A stretch of 64,000 nucleotides of DNA from Muscardinus avellanarius (lineage: Eukaryota > Chordata > Mammalia > Rodentia > Gliridae): NCBI GenBank assembly GCA_963383645.1, contig OY726560.1, positions 148,185,052-148,249,051 on the forward strand. The letters are read 5' to 3'. The translations under genes and the position numbers were made by a program. Every line of letters starts with the position of its first letter. The first letter of the stretch is position 1. The notes beneath the pieces are model-generated. The model searched no databases and was not told the DNA's origin. It saw only the letters and a list, made by a program, of their open reading frames with translations. Shown piece after piece: positions 33,949 through 46,700 of the stretch.

Positions 33949-36900
33949 AGAGTGTGTGTCCTGGTATTATAACCAACTACAACAGACTATATAAATTACT
34001 CTTAAAAAACACAGAAATTTATTTGGCTTAAGATTCTCAGGAAATTCAAGATTGAAAATCTGCATCTGGTAAAAGTCTTCTTGTTCTATCATAATATAGA
34101 AGAAGACATCACATGGTGAGAGAACATGTGGGAGAGAGAGAGAGGGGGGAAAGAGAGAGGAAAGAGAGAGAATGGAAAGAGAGAGAGAGTAAAGATGCTA
34201 TCTGAATTTATTTTTTAATCAGGAGCCCACTCCCACAATAACTAATCCCTCCCACAATAGTCATTTGTTAAAGGTGCTACCTGCTCTACCTGCTGATATC
34301 ATCACAATGGAAATTACCAGTTTTAAAGAGGAGGTTAAAACCACAGCAGATATTGAGTATTCAAGTCTTCTAGAGAGAACTAATTAGGTGATAGGCTTTG
34401 CAGCTGTGTAGATTTTCAGGGAAAGGAGCATAAGTATTATTGTAGTTAACTTTTGCATAAATGACCCATTTAATTCATAATGTTTTGTGTGACTTCCATT
34501 TTTTTATAAATATTCTGGGAAGTACTATGGCTTTAGTGGCCCTGTCAAGTCATGTCAAAATGTGTTTGATTTGCCACTGTGATGGCATTAAGAGGAGGAC
34601 CAATTAAGACGTGATTGGGCCGTGAGAGCTCTCTTGCCAATCAAATTCTAACAGGAAAGACAACACAAAAGGCCCATTACATGCCTTCGAACCTCCTACC
34701 TTACATACTGTGAGCCAAATGACCTACTCTTTATAAATTACGTAGTCTAGAGTATCCTGTCATAGCAGCAAGAAACGGACTATTCTATATTTATGTGTAT
34801 ATGTATATGTATGTGTGTATGTATTAAAATCTTTCAATATTGTACATATTATCCCATTATTGATATATCCCAATGGATATATAAAGATAAATTTTATATA
34901 TTATATATATAATATGTTAATATGATTATGTATATGCATACATACACACACATGCACACACACAGACTTGTATTGTGTGGAGAGAAGATCCTTATCACCT
35001 ATATTATAGCAAACATTTTATCCTAAATTGAACAACCACAAAAATTTGATGATGACTAGAATGAAGCAATGTAGGGTGACTGTGCATGGTGTGGATGTAA
35101 TGGGAGAATCTGTACTCATAAGGATTCCAAATTCCAGAACCTTGATCTAAAACATTTTTCTTCCCCCCAACAGCAAATCTCTGCAGATGGAAGTATCAAG
35201 AGCTCTAATTTCAAAACAAGCAGAAAAACTCGCTTTGTCATTCATGGATTCACAGACAAGGGAGACGAAAACTGGCTGTCCGATATATGCCAGGTGAGAC
35301 TTGGTAAACTCTTAAGGGAAGGTCATCTCAGAAATAATTAAGAACCCAATCAAGGAGGACAAATAGTAGTCATCAGCACATCAGAATCCTCCAGCCTCTT
35401 CTGAACCTGGGATTCCCAGAGGAGGTCTAGGAGGTCATGGTTGGTGGCCTGGTCTTTCCTAGCTGGGGCAGCAAGGTCAGTGGGCATTGGTGGTTTCAGG
35501 CAGTGGTTATTTAATGACCACTGTACAGAGGTGTTTCAGTGCTTTAGCAATAGAACCTAATATACAGATGTATCCCAGCTGACCCAGGCCTCTGTGTGTT
35601 CATTAGCTTTTAATATCCATGCGTAGAGCTAACTTGTCCAGATGAGCACTTTTCCTTTCGTTTTCATGGGTTATTCTCCTCTCCTCTCTGGAAGTGACGT
35701 CTAGGATACCCATGGTTGTTTTCATTTCCAACTGCTGTTGTTTCAGGAGAAGTGATTCTATTTTCTTTAATTTGCCTTTGGCTCTGTTCCCAGTGATAAC
35801 AAAGATTTAAATGACAGAAAATCAAGTGAAACAATTTCCCTAGTAACTGCTAATGCTTGAGGAGAATTATTATTGAATAATTTACTTGTGTTTATTTATG
35901 TTTATTCATGTGTCTATTCATCAAATTTCTATGGCTATTGTGGCACAAAGTTGCAGTCATTTCTTCAGTGATGTCAAGAAAAAGATGCAAAGGCCCTCCT
36001 AAACCTTAGGAATTTCCCACCTGTCTTTGACTCAAGCCAAAGGCAGAACTGTTAATTACTGTTAATTAATCCCAGTACCTGCCCCAATTTGCTGAATCAA
36101 ATAATTAGGAGAAGCCTTTGGGAAGAAGGTAAAATAAATGAATTGATTCGCTAGCAAATTGGGGAACCCAGTGAACTTAAACATTTAGGGCCCTGGATTG
36201 TCCCAGAACAAGGGAATCAAGTCTCTTTTAAGAGTTAGCTCTTTAGCATCACACTAGTGTCTTATCAGAAGAATTCATATTAAATCATCTTTGAGTCAGT
36301 TCATAATTAAGATCCAAAGGCCAGGGTCATGCTGGGGTGTTTATCAGAAGGGACACAATTCATATTTAAGTTTTCATTGAGTCAGTTCTTATGCTGACAT
36401 AGACATAGACACCAGGTCCCCTTCTGTCAGAACACAGAAAAGAAAATGTTATTTGTTAACAGGGGGTGAGAAAAGGGAGAGCACAAGGGAAGGAAAATGT
36501 CAGCTTTGGAGTAGGGTATCCATTAGCTATCCATTAGCTATCAGAAACAGGACCTGTTAGATTTTACCCATTGTCAATATCTACCTTTTATATCTATGAT
36601 GTTTTATCTAAGAAAAACTGTTATTGAATCCCAGTACCTGCCCCAATTTGCTGAAAATAATTGGTACAAGCCTTTGGAAGAAGGAAAAATAAATTTTTTG
36701 ACATCTTAGGAAATCAGAGAAACCAGTGAACTTAAGTGTTCAGAAACAAGCCCTGGATTCTCCCCAAAGGAATTAAGTCCATTTTCAGAATTAGCTCTTC
36801 AGGGTCATGCTTATGGTGTCTTATCAGAAAGGTCACACTTTAAGTCTTCCTTGAGTTGACTTTTATTTAGATACATAGGTGCCAGGTCCCCATCAATCAA

Positions 36901-39785
36901 TAAATGGATAAGAACATGTTATTTGTTAACAGAGAGTGAAGAAATGGGGAAGACAAAGGAGGAAAAATGTCAGCTTAGAAGTAGGCCATCTCTTAGGAAG
37001 CCGGCCTCCAGTATAGGACCAAGTCATCCACAGAACACAGGGCTGACCCTAGGGACAGATAAGCACAGGAGAGTCCATTCACTTCCCATATTTAGAATAA
37101 TCAGCAAAACCACAGCTCCTCTTCTAAACCTCTTTAAATTTGATGATTAAGGGGGATAGGATAAAAATAGCTTTTTATACAACAATGAAGGGAAAATGTC
37201 ATTCTTAGTTCACAGGAAATATAGGTTTCTTTAGATATGAGTATACAGTTTATTTCAAAGATTTTGAAAGCAATTTTTTCCATATGATTTGTTTTTGACA
37301 ACATTGTTGTGTTTTGAAGGATAAATGAGTGGATTACACTAGATAGTTAAAAGTCTCAGATTCCAGTCCTAACTCTATCCTTCTATTTATGACATTTGTA
37401 AATTAGTTCTCTGCTTTGGAGTTTTCCTTTCGTAAAATGGAAGAGTTAGAGTATGACTTCTAAAATTGTTTCCTTATTCTCAAATTATTTCAAGAAATGT
37501 GGAAATATGTATAAATACCTTCTCAAACAATTTCTGCCAGAAGTATTTCTATGAAACCACACTTATACCCTATTGAACACAGTTTCTTGTAGACATCTGG
37601 TAGACTACATTGTTATGTGAGATAACTTCAGCGATGCACAATAAAGCATATATTCATCCAAAAACTAGTTTTTCTATTATGGAAAAAAGTAATGAATTGC
37701 TTTCAATGTATTTTCATACTTAAGGGATCCTTTCATTCATTCAGTAAATATTCACAGAGCTCCGTACACTGCCAAGAACTCGTATAAGCACTAAAATTAC
37801 AAAGGGTAGGCAATGTCCTCAGGTACATTCTAATAAGGAACAATGTAGTCTCATAGTATTTATGACGCTCCAGTGAGACAGCCCATTGTAGCACATCTGA
37901 TCCATTCTTCCCCTAGTAAAATATCTATGCATCTGTTGCAGTAGGAATCCCAAGAATTCAATTTCTACAATGGCCATGCCTCAGAGACTTTAGGAGGAAT
38001 TCCATATCCATTACAGGCTTGGTGTTTTGTTCTTAGCTTTGGGATTAAAAGTGGCATGATGTAGTAAAGCTCACGGAGAGAATTTATCCTCCTCATCAAA
38101 TGTGTTAATTCATAATTAGTAGATATCCTGAATTGTTTACCTATCAATTGCATCTCTCCTATCAGAACCTGTTCCAGGTGGAAAGTGTCAACTGCATCTG
38201 TGTAGACTGGAAAGGCGGCTCCCGAACTGGATACACCCAAGCCACCCAGAACGTCCAGGTGGTGGGAGCAGAAGTGGCATATCTTGTTAAATTCCTTCAG
38301 GTAACCACTTCTATGTTATTGAAAAATACATATACATCACTTTCTTGTAATCATAACTATGGGTACAGTGAATCCTCATTCAAATTTATTTTAAGTGATA
38401 TGTAAAGATTATACTTATTTATAGATGCCATGTGATAATTTTGATACAGGTATACACTGTGTTGTGTTCAAATCAAGGTAAACATATCTTCTCAAATATT
38501 TCATACTTATGGTAGAATTTTTCAAAATGATCTCTTCAATCTTTTTGAAATGTATAGAACACTATTATCTGTATTCACCCTACTGTGCAATAGAATATAG
38601 GACTTCTTACACCCATCAATTACTTGGTACTCATTGGTTGACCTTTCTCTTCTCTCCCTCTCCTCTTCCCTCCCCAGCATCTAGTAACCATCATTCTCCT
38701 CTCAATTTCTATGAGATCAACTTCTTTATATCCCACATATGAGTCAGATTGTATGGCATTTCTCTTTCTGTGTCCAGCTTAGTTCACTTAACACAATGAT
38801 CTCCAGTTCCATCCATGTATCACGAATGACAAGTTTTCATTTTTAAGTCTTAATAGTATTTCATTATTCATATATACCACATGTTCTTTATTTATAGTTA
38901 ATGGACGTAGTTAATATAGTTAATGGTTGTTTCCATTTTCTAACATTGTGAATAGTATCCCACCAAACATGATAGTTCAGATGTCTCTTCATTATAGAAA
39001 TTTCATTTCCTTTGGTTATATACTGAAGAGAAGGATTGTTAAATCATATAGTAGTTCTTTTTTTCCCCCCAGTATTAGGTATTGAATTCAGGGGTATTGT
39101 ACCTCCAAGCTACTACACACCTAGCCCTATTTTTTAGTCTTTTTAGTTTTTGAAACAGGGTCTCACTGAGTTTTGAAGGGCCTCACTAAGTAACTGAGGT
39201 GGTCTGTGAACTGCGATCCTCCAGTCTCCACCTCCCAAATGCTGGGATTACAAGCGTGTACCACTACACCCGGCCATATAGTAGTTCTATGTTTAATTTT
39301 TTTCTTTTTTTCTTTTTTGCGGGTCTGGGGATGGAACCCAGGGGCATTTGACTTCCAAGATACACCTCCTGCCCTTTTTTTTTTTAATTCTTTATTTTGA
39401 AACCGGGTCTCACTGAGTTGGGGAGGGCCTCAGTAAATAGCTGAGGCTGTCTGCGAACTGCGATCCTCTGGTCTCAGCCTCCCAAATGCTGAGATTACAG
39501 GCGTTGGCTACCACGCCCGGCTTCTATGTTTAATTTTTAAGGAACTTCTCAGCTGTTTTCCATAATGTCTGTACTAATGTGTATTCCAACCAACAATGTG
39601 CAAGTGTTTTCTTTTCTCTACATCCTTGTCAGCATTTGCTATCTTTTGTCTTTTTCATACTATCCATTATTACTAGGGTGAGATAATATATCATTATGGT
39701 TTTGATTTGCATTTCTCTGATCATTATTGGTACTGAGCATTTTTCATATACCCATTGTCTTCTTTTGAGAAACATCTATATTTAG

Positions 39786-39826
<41 letters not shown>

Positions 39827-42800
39827 TGTGTTTGTGTGTGTGTGTGTATGCATTCCTGGGAATTGAACTCAGAGGCATTTTACCTTTGCACTACACCCCA
39901 AGCCTATTTATTTATTTATTTATTTATTTATTTTGCTTGGTGACACTTTAGATCGAACCCAAGGGCAATCTAACTATGAGCTCTACTCCAGCACTATTTT
40001 ATTTTTTTATTTTGAAGCAGGTTCTCACTAAGATATGGAGGACATCACTAAGTTGCTGAGGCTGGAGTGAACCTACAATCTTCCTGTCTCAGGCTTCCAG
40101 GGACTTAGATTATAAGCATATGCCACCATGCCTGGCTCCTTTTCTATTTTTTGTTGTTTGTGAAACAGGGTCTCTCTAGGTTTTTAAAAATATCACTAAA
40201 TTGCTGAAGCTGGTCTTGAACCTGTGATCTTCTTATCTCAGCCTCCCAAGTGCTAGAATTACAAGCATGGGCCACCATGCCCAGCGACTACCCATTTTTT
40301 TAAACCAGATTTGTTGCTGTTGAGTTGTTTGCATTCTTTGTGTGTTCTGGATACTAACCCTTCTTCAGATTCTCCCAAACGACCTACCGGTCATTTCCTT
40401 ACTTTGTTGATTATTTCCTTTGCTGTGTTTTTGGTTTGATATAATATCATTTGTCATTTTTACTTTTGTTTTTTGTGCTTCTGGGGTCTTGTCCAAAAAA
40501 TTCCTTGCTCATTCCAAGGTCCTGAAGCAAGTATGATAATTGACAAGAACAGTTCTCTAGTGAGATATGACTTGTTCATGGGTGAAAATAAAAATGCAAA
40601 GAAATCTAGATTTTGGTTCATCAATAAACCTATTTAGATCTATAAACTAATTTTTGTTCTTACTGAAGTGAACTTCTTCAAATGAACTTTTTTCTACTTA
40701 ATTCCACTAGTATTTGTTATAGTATCATCATTTATTATCAAGTATGTATAAAGATGTCAGCTTCGAGATTAAACTAATTTTTTAATTAAGAGAGGCACAA
40801 TGAAAATAAGTTCATCTGATTGGGTAACCAAAAGCATAGAAAATGTTAAATTTGAATACTTGTCATCAACTGTTCTCATGATTTTCTAATTGAAAATTCT
40901 ACTCTATCATCTCTGGGTAACAATTCATGTCTTTCAAGGTGCTTTTTTAGGAAGAAAAAGGATAAAAGAGAGGCCTATTTATACCAGTTTAAAAGTTTAA
41001 ACTCATTTCTATTTTTCTGTATAGTTCTGGGAAAACCTGTTGCTTCAAAGGGCAGCATGTCTTCTTAAAACTCCAGTTTGGGGATTTGTGTCATCAGGAC
41101 CTATCTTCAATTCTGCAATCTTGGCAAACATTCAGAAGAGATCTTCCTTTTGAGAGGAGGCTATAGATCACTCCTATATTTCTCAGCTCTTACTTACGGC
41201 CTTAGAGTAGAACTAGGAACCAAATCAATACAGAAAAGGTCAACAGGAGAAACGAATCTTACACCTTTTATTGATTTTGTATATGTGCCTGAGGACAGTC
41301 ACAAGACAGTGACCAAAGAGAGGGGCAAAGGTGAAATTATTTTATTATGTTTGTAGACAGAGAGTGATTTGGGGGTGAAGAAATGGTAATATGGGGGCAT
41401 GAGCTAGGAATAGTAAATTCCAGAGAAACTAGTCTGAAGGGGTGTAAAGCTACCAGAAACTAAAGGTTATTTTACTGCTGTTATTTATACCCAGCCTTTG
41501 CAGGACTGATTTGCAGGGAATGGTGACAGGCCTGTGTTCTGTGCTGGTGTGAGGAGGGCTTCTCTCCCACAGGACCTTTTATATCTTGGTCTAGGTAAGA
41601 CAGGGAAATTCTAGTAGCTTTTTCTGCCACTGCAAAAGATGCATATTTTAGAGTGACATTCTGGTTTATTTTTGTTTTCCATTTGGAACTTTATTTTCAA
41701 AACAGTTTATATATTAAGAGCCAAGCTGGTAGCTTTCCAGAGACTTAGGTTAGAAATTGGGATATAACAGAGGACAAAAAAAGGGAAAAAGCATGGACCA
41801 GAGCAAGCAAAAAAGATCAAATTTAATAAGTACTACCTGACATTCCCTACCTGACAAGAACTTATTACACTTTTAAGGATAGTTTTCTTTTAACATCAAT
41901 TCAAATACTAGAATTAGAGCCTGAATATCAGCTTTCAATTAAGCTGACTTCTGACTGCAAAGTTCTTTTACAAATATCATTTTCCTTTCATATATTGCCT
42001 ATTAGAGGTCTAGAGTTATTGCTATTTAAATGTTACTTCCTTCTTAAGTGTAGGACAGCTCTGTTTCCAATTTCCTGGCTTTTTATAGTATCTGCAGGCA
42101 TCCTAACATGAATATGAGGTTTGAGCATTGGTAAAACTAGGAGGACTTTACATTGCTCCTAGACACACATTCCTACTTTTATAAAGATAAATCCTACAAG
42201 ACAGGAACAACTGTTTTTTAATTCCTCATGGAATTGTGTTGCAGCCTAAAGGGTCTCAAGAGGACGATTTGCACATCGAATTGTAATGTCTCCAATCTAT
42301 TCCTTCGTTTGAGGGAGCAAATGTGCAACTAAAATAGAAATTTTAAAAAAAACGATTTGTTGCAGACTTAGAGTTATTTATCCTGGGAATGTTTTAATGA
42401 ACAAATTTCTTTCCTTTTGAGTATGTAGTTATATTTTCGCTCAGGCAGGATGGCTTACACTTTTTAAAAATTCGTATCATGCTATGAATGTAAACCCAAA
42501 TCCTAAACCAAGAGTACACTTTGTAAGTGACTACAAGGGAAAAGTAATAAGTCTTTTATGGCTATAACTAAGGCCGTCAAAGAAGGAACAAAAAGATGCA
42601 GCCCTTCTGAAATCCAGAGCCACTCCAAGAAGGCAGACCAAAGGAATGAGAGAAGTTGAACACATAACCAGTATGCTTTAGCTCCAAATGGGATACAGCT
42701 TGCATTTCCATCTGGCATATTCTTGGGGCTGCCCACCTTTTAGTTAATCATCTGTTCTCTAAGGCCTGATAATATATGTTTGCCCTATAGATGGAAAGTC

Positions 42801-43666
42801 ATATTAAAGCAGAACAAATAGAAAAACACAGGCTCTGCACCGGAGGAAAAGCATCACTAGCAAGCAAGTGCCCCCAAACCAGAGTCTTGCTAATATAAAT
42901 GCAAAACAAATACAACTAATTCAAAATAATTATGACAAATGTTTCTCTCCTGAGCTAACAAAATACACCGAGAGAAGGAATTTATTGTGGATTTAAAATT
43001 CTTTCCCTTTAAACTGACTTCTGCTTTTTAATTCTGCTAAGGGAATTTCTAAGGCTAGCCATGATACTCTTATGTTTACATTTTTAATTTCATTTTCCCA
43101 CAGGTACCAATAAGACAAATGTTGAAGGATGACAACTTTGTACTTTTTCTTTTTAAATATAGCCAGTTTATTTTAAAAAAAAAAAAAAAAGCAATTTCAA
43201 CCAATTCTTATCACATCTCCTTCCTGCAAACAAAACAAAAGCAAAAACAAAAACAGGGGACCCATTCAAGGATTAGTTCACATATGTTTTCACTCGTCAA
43301 TCTGAATTTTGAAGGCAAGAACAATGGGAAAATTTACCACTCTCTTTTGGTCAGGGGCTACTAAATATACATGCCTTAGGCAGAACTGACTTTGGTAAAA
43401 AAATTCTTACATTTTTCTGCCAGCTTCTTCTGTTCCTCCCCCAGGATTCCATCTGCAGGCTCTGGAGACAGTAAAGTGTCCCAGATTCTCCTGGCTAGCT
43501 CACCACGAAGGGTCTGGGAGATCACCTATATCCATCTTAGTTCTTCTTTGGGATATTACCTAAGTCTAGGAGAAAAATCAACACAGGAAATATTAACAGG
43601 AAACAAAGAATACCATTTTTATTAATTTTTACCTGTTTGTGGTGACCCAAGAAAGTAAACACACAC

Positions 43667-43710
<44 letters not shown>

Positions 43711-46700
43711 TACATATGAATTTTGTAAAAAATGAGACAAAGGGTGTGGGCTAGGGACAGCACATTTCAGGGGAGTCTCTAGGAGGTATATAAAACAGTG
43801 TAAAGCGAAAAGAAAGGTTATCATTGTAAATGTATTTATTTTATTTTATTTTACTTTTATGGTACCAGAGATTGAACCCAGGAGTATTCTACCTCCGAGC
43901 TAAATCCCCAGCCCTTTTATTTATTTATTTTTTCTCTTTATTCTACTATTTATAGTATCTATGCTATTCATAAGAATGATCTTTTGTGAATAATTGACCA
44001 CAGGGCAATACAGATGAACAAGGTCTCTTGTTCATCAAGAGACCTTGGATGGAACCCAGGGGCATTCCACCTCCGAGCTACACCCCCCAGCCCTAGATTT
44101 TATTCTTCATTTTAAAATAGGGTCTCAGTGAGTTGCCAAGGACCTAAGTAGCTGAGGCTGTTCATGAACCTCAGTTCTCCTGTCTCAGCCTCCCAAATGA
44201 TGGGGTTACAAGAGTGCGCCACCACGCCTGGCTGTAGGTGTATTTGCACACATCTTTTACAGTGCCAATTCTCAGCCACAAACAAGGGTTTGTCTTTCTG
44301 CGTCAGTACAGAGAATGAACCTCCCTCCTTGGAACTTTCTCTCATGGAAAACACAGTTTAGATAATCCTCTCTGAAACTATTTAAGTGGTTTCAGCTCAA
44401 AAATATTTATGTCAAGAGACAGATTTTGTGATGACACAGTCTCATTTCTTCACTTTCCCACAGTCTGAACTCGGATACTCACCTTCCAATGTCCACCTTA
44501 TTGGCCACAGCCTGGGTTCCCACATTGCTGGTGAGGCTGGGAAGAGGACCAATGGGGCCATTGGACGGATCACAGGTTGGTCACAATGCTGGAAGCTTCA
44601 AATTGAAACTAAATGTGGTCTATCAGGGCCTAGAAGGAAGTTCAGAAGGGAAATTGGGAGCAGCCTGATTTTTACCTTGTCAGACTTTCTGAATTGACCC
44701 ACATCATCAAAAACTAGGCTTTACGATTTGTTATCTATATTGACTCTTGGTCTACAGTGCCCACTTTAAAATGTAAAGGCATTTCATGTGCCTAAACTGA
44801 GATCCAGAGACCTTGTTAATCTGTATTGCCCTGTGGTCAATTATTCACAAACGATCATTCTTATGAATAGCATAGATACTATAAATAGTAGAATAAAGAG
44901 AAATAAAAGGCACAGAGCTCAAATGTGTATAATCAATTGTATTCTGCTTCGATGGCAGCAGCTAACTCAAGTTCTCTGCATTGGAAAAATTTACTGTTAA
45001 GCAAATAGCAAACCAGAAGCAGATTTTCCTTTATAAAACAGTATGGAAAGGAAGAATTTGTGTATCTCTTTCCCTACATGACTCATGATTGCACTCAGGC
45101 CGACAACTAATGGAGAAAAGTGAATGGTATGGACAGTGACATCATTAATAACACACTTTTATTTACCTTAGGGTTGGATCCAGCTGAACCTTACTTTCAG
45201 GACACACCTGAAATAGTCCGATTGGACCCCAGTGATGCTCAGTTTGTGGATGCAATTCACACAGATGCTTCCCCTATGGTCCCCTACCTAGGTGAGCTCC
45301 ACAACTCATCCTCCTAAAGGATTTTGAGCCCTATATATTAGAGTGGTATAGATTGTCTTGAGTCGCTACAGCAATGCAAACTTTCCCTTATTTATTTTTA
45401 TAATTCTTCAGGATTAGGAATGAGCCAAACTGTGGGTCACCTAGATTTCTTTCCCAATGGAGGAGAAGAAATGCCTGGATGTCAGAAGAATGCTCTCTCT
45501 CAGATTGTTGACATAGATGGTATCTGGCAAGGTAAAGCCATTATGTATACAATGTGTACTTTCAATGGGGAATGTTTGTGTTTTGTTTTACTTTGGAATT
45601 GTCCAGTTCTCATATTTTACCTGATAAAGAGCTTTGAATTTCATTCCTAAGATATAGGATCCTATTTGCACAAGTAGGCATGAGGAGACTGTGGGAACGA
45701 ATTATATTTTCAATTGACTTTGCAAGTGCCTAATTCGGGGAATATATTACTAAGTTGCACTTCTAACTGTATGGATCCATCTTTTCCTTCCCAAATATTT
45801 CTCCATTTCATTTAACAATGGCATTAACTATTATACTTTTAAACAGTCCATCACTTCTGGTTGCAACACAAATCATAAATAGACCTCCTAAATGATATTG
45901 TACTGTGACCTTCATGAGTCCAAACAAATTAGTGACATCTACTCAATAATGATATTCTGATTATGGGTTTCACTTGGAAAAATACAATTTGTTGTTGATG
46001 TGTAATCATATCTGATTTCATAGGAACTCGTGACTTTGTGGCCTGTAATCACTTAAGAAGCTACAAGTATTATGCCGATAGTATTGTCAACCCCAGTGGC
46101 TTTGCTGGATTCTCATGTGCCTCTTACCAAGATTTCAGTGCAGTACGTAGCCACATTTTAATTAAAGAATTTTGTGACTCTTACTTTTCATGACTAGCAT
46201 GGTTCACGGTTCTTTGACATCATTCAATGAATGTTTATAATTTCATATTATTTATAACTTTAATCACAGAAATATATTTAATACAGTAATTTCAGGATTT
46301 CAGAGAAATGGTAATATAAATGGAAATGTGCAGTGTCAATCTTGTCTACTCTTTCTTCTCTATAAATTTATGTATTTGGTAAATAGTAAAAAATGTTTTA
46401 GAAGTAAATCTAAGGAACAACAACAAAGGAACTAGTTTATGGACATCTAAGTTATAGTTATAGGATGCTACAGAACATGCTGGCTTTTTAAAATAGAGAA
46501 ATTATATTTTTCTTAAATACTAACTTTTTTAAATAGTTAGAGATATTCATTATTTCTTGGAGTTTTCATCTTGTTCTATATCCTCTTTATATCTAGGTTA
46601 AATTTTCATATGTGTTTTTGAATATAACATATCTATTGTGTTTTTTATGAAGTTGGCTTTTCTTTTCACTATAAGTGTTTTTTTAATTTTTTTTGAAGTG

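Larger units (their letters stand above)
38520..40510 (-). mobile_element. Old L1 3' region, broken by SINEs
   Basis: Antisense L1 text: ttcacttaacacaatgatct, atgtctgtactaatgtgtat, then ttgagttgtttgcattcttt. It is cut by SINEs at 39059-39274, 39303-39521 and about 39849-40286 and by a (TG)n tract. Confidence 0.65.
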
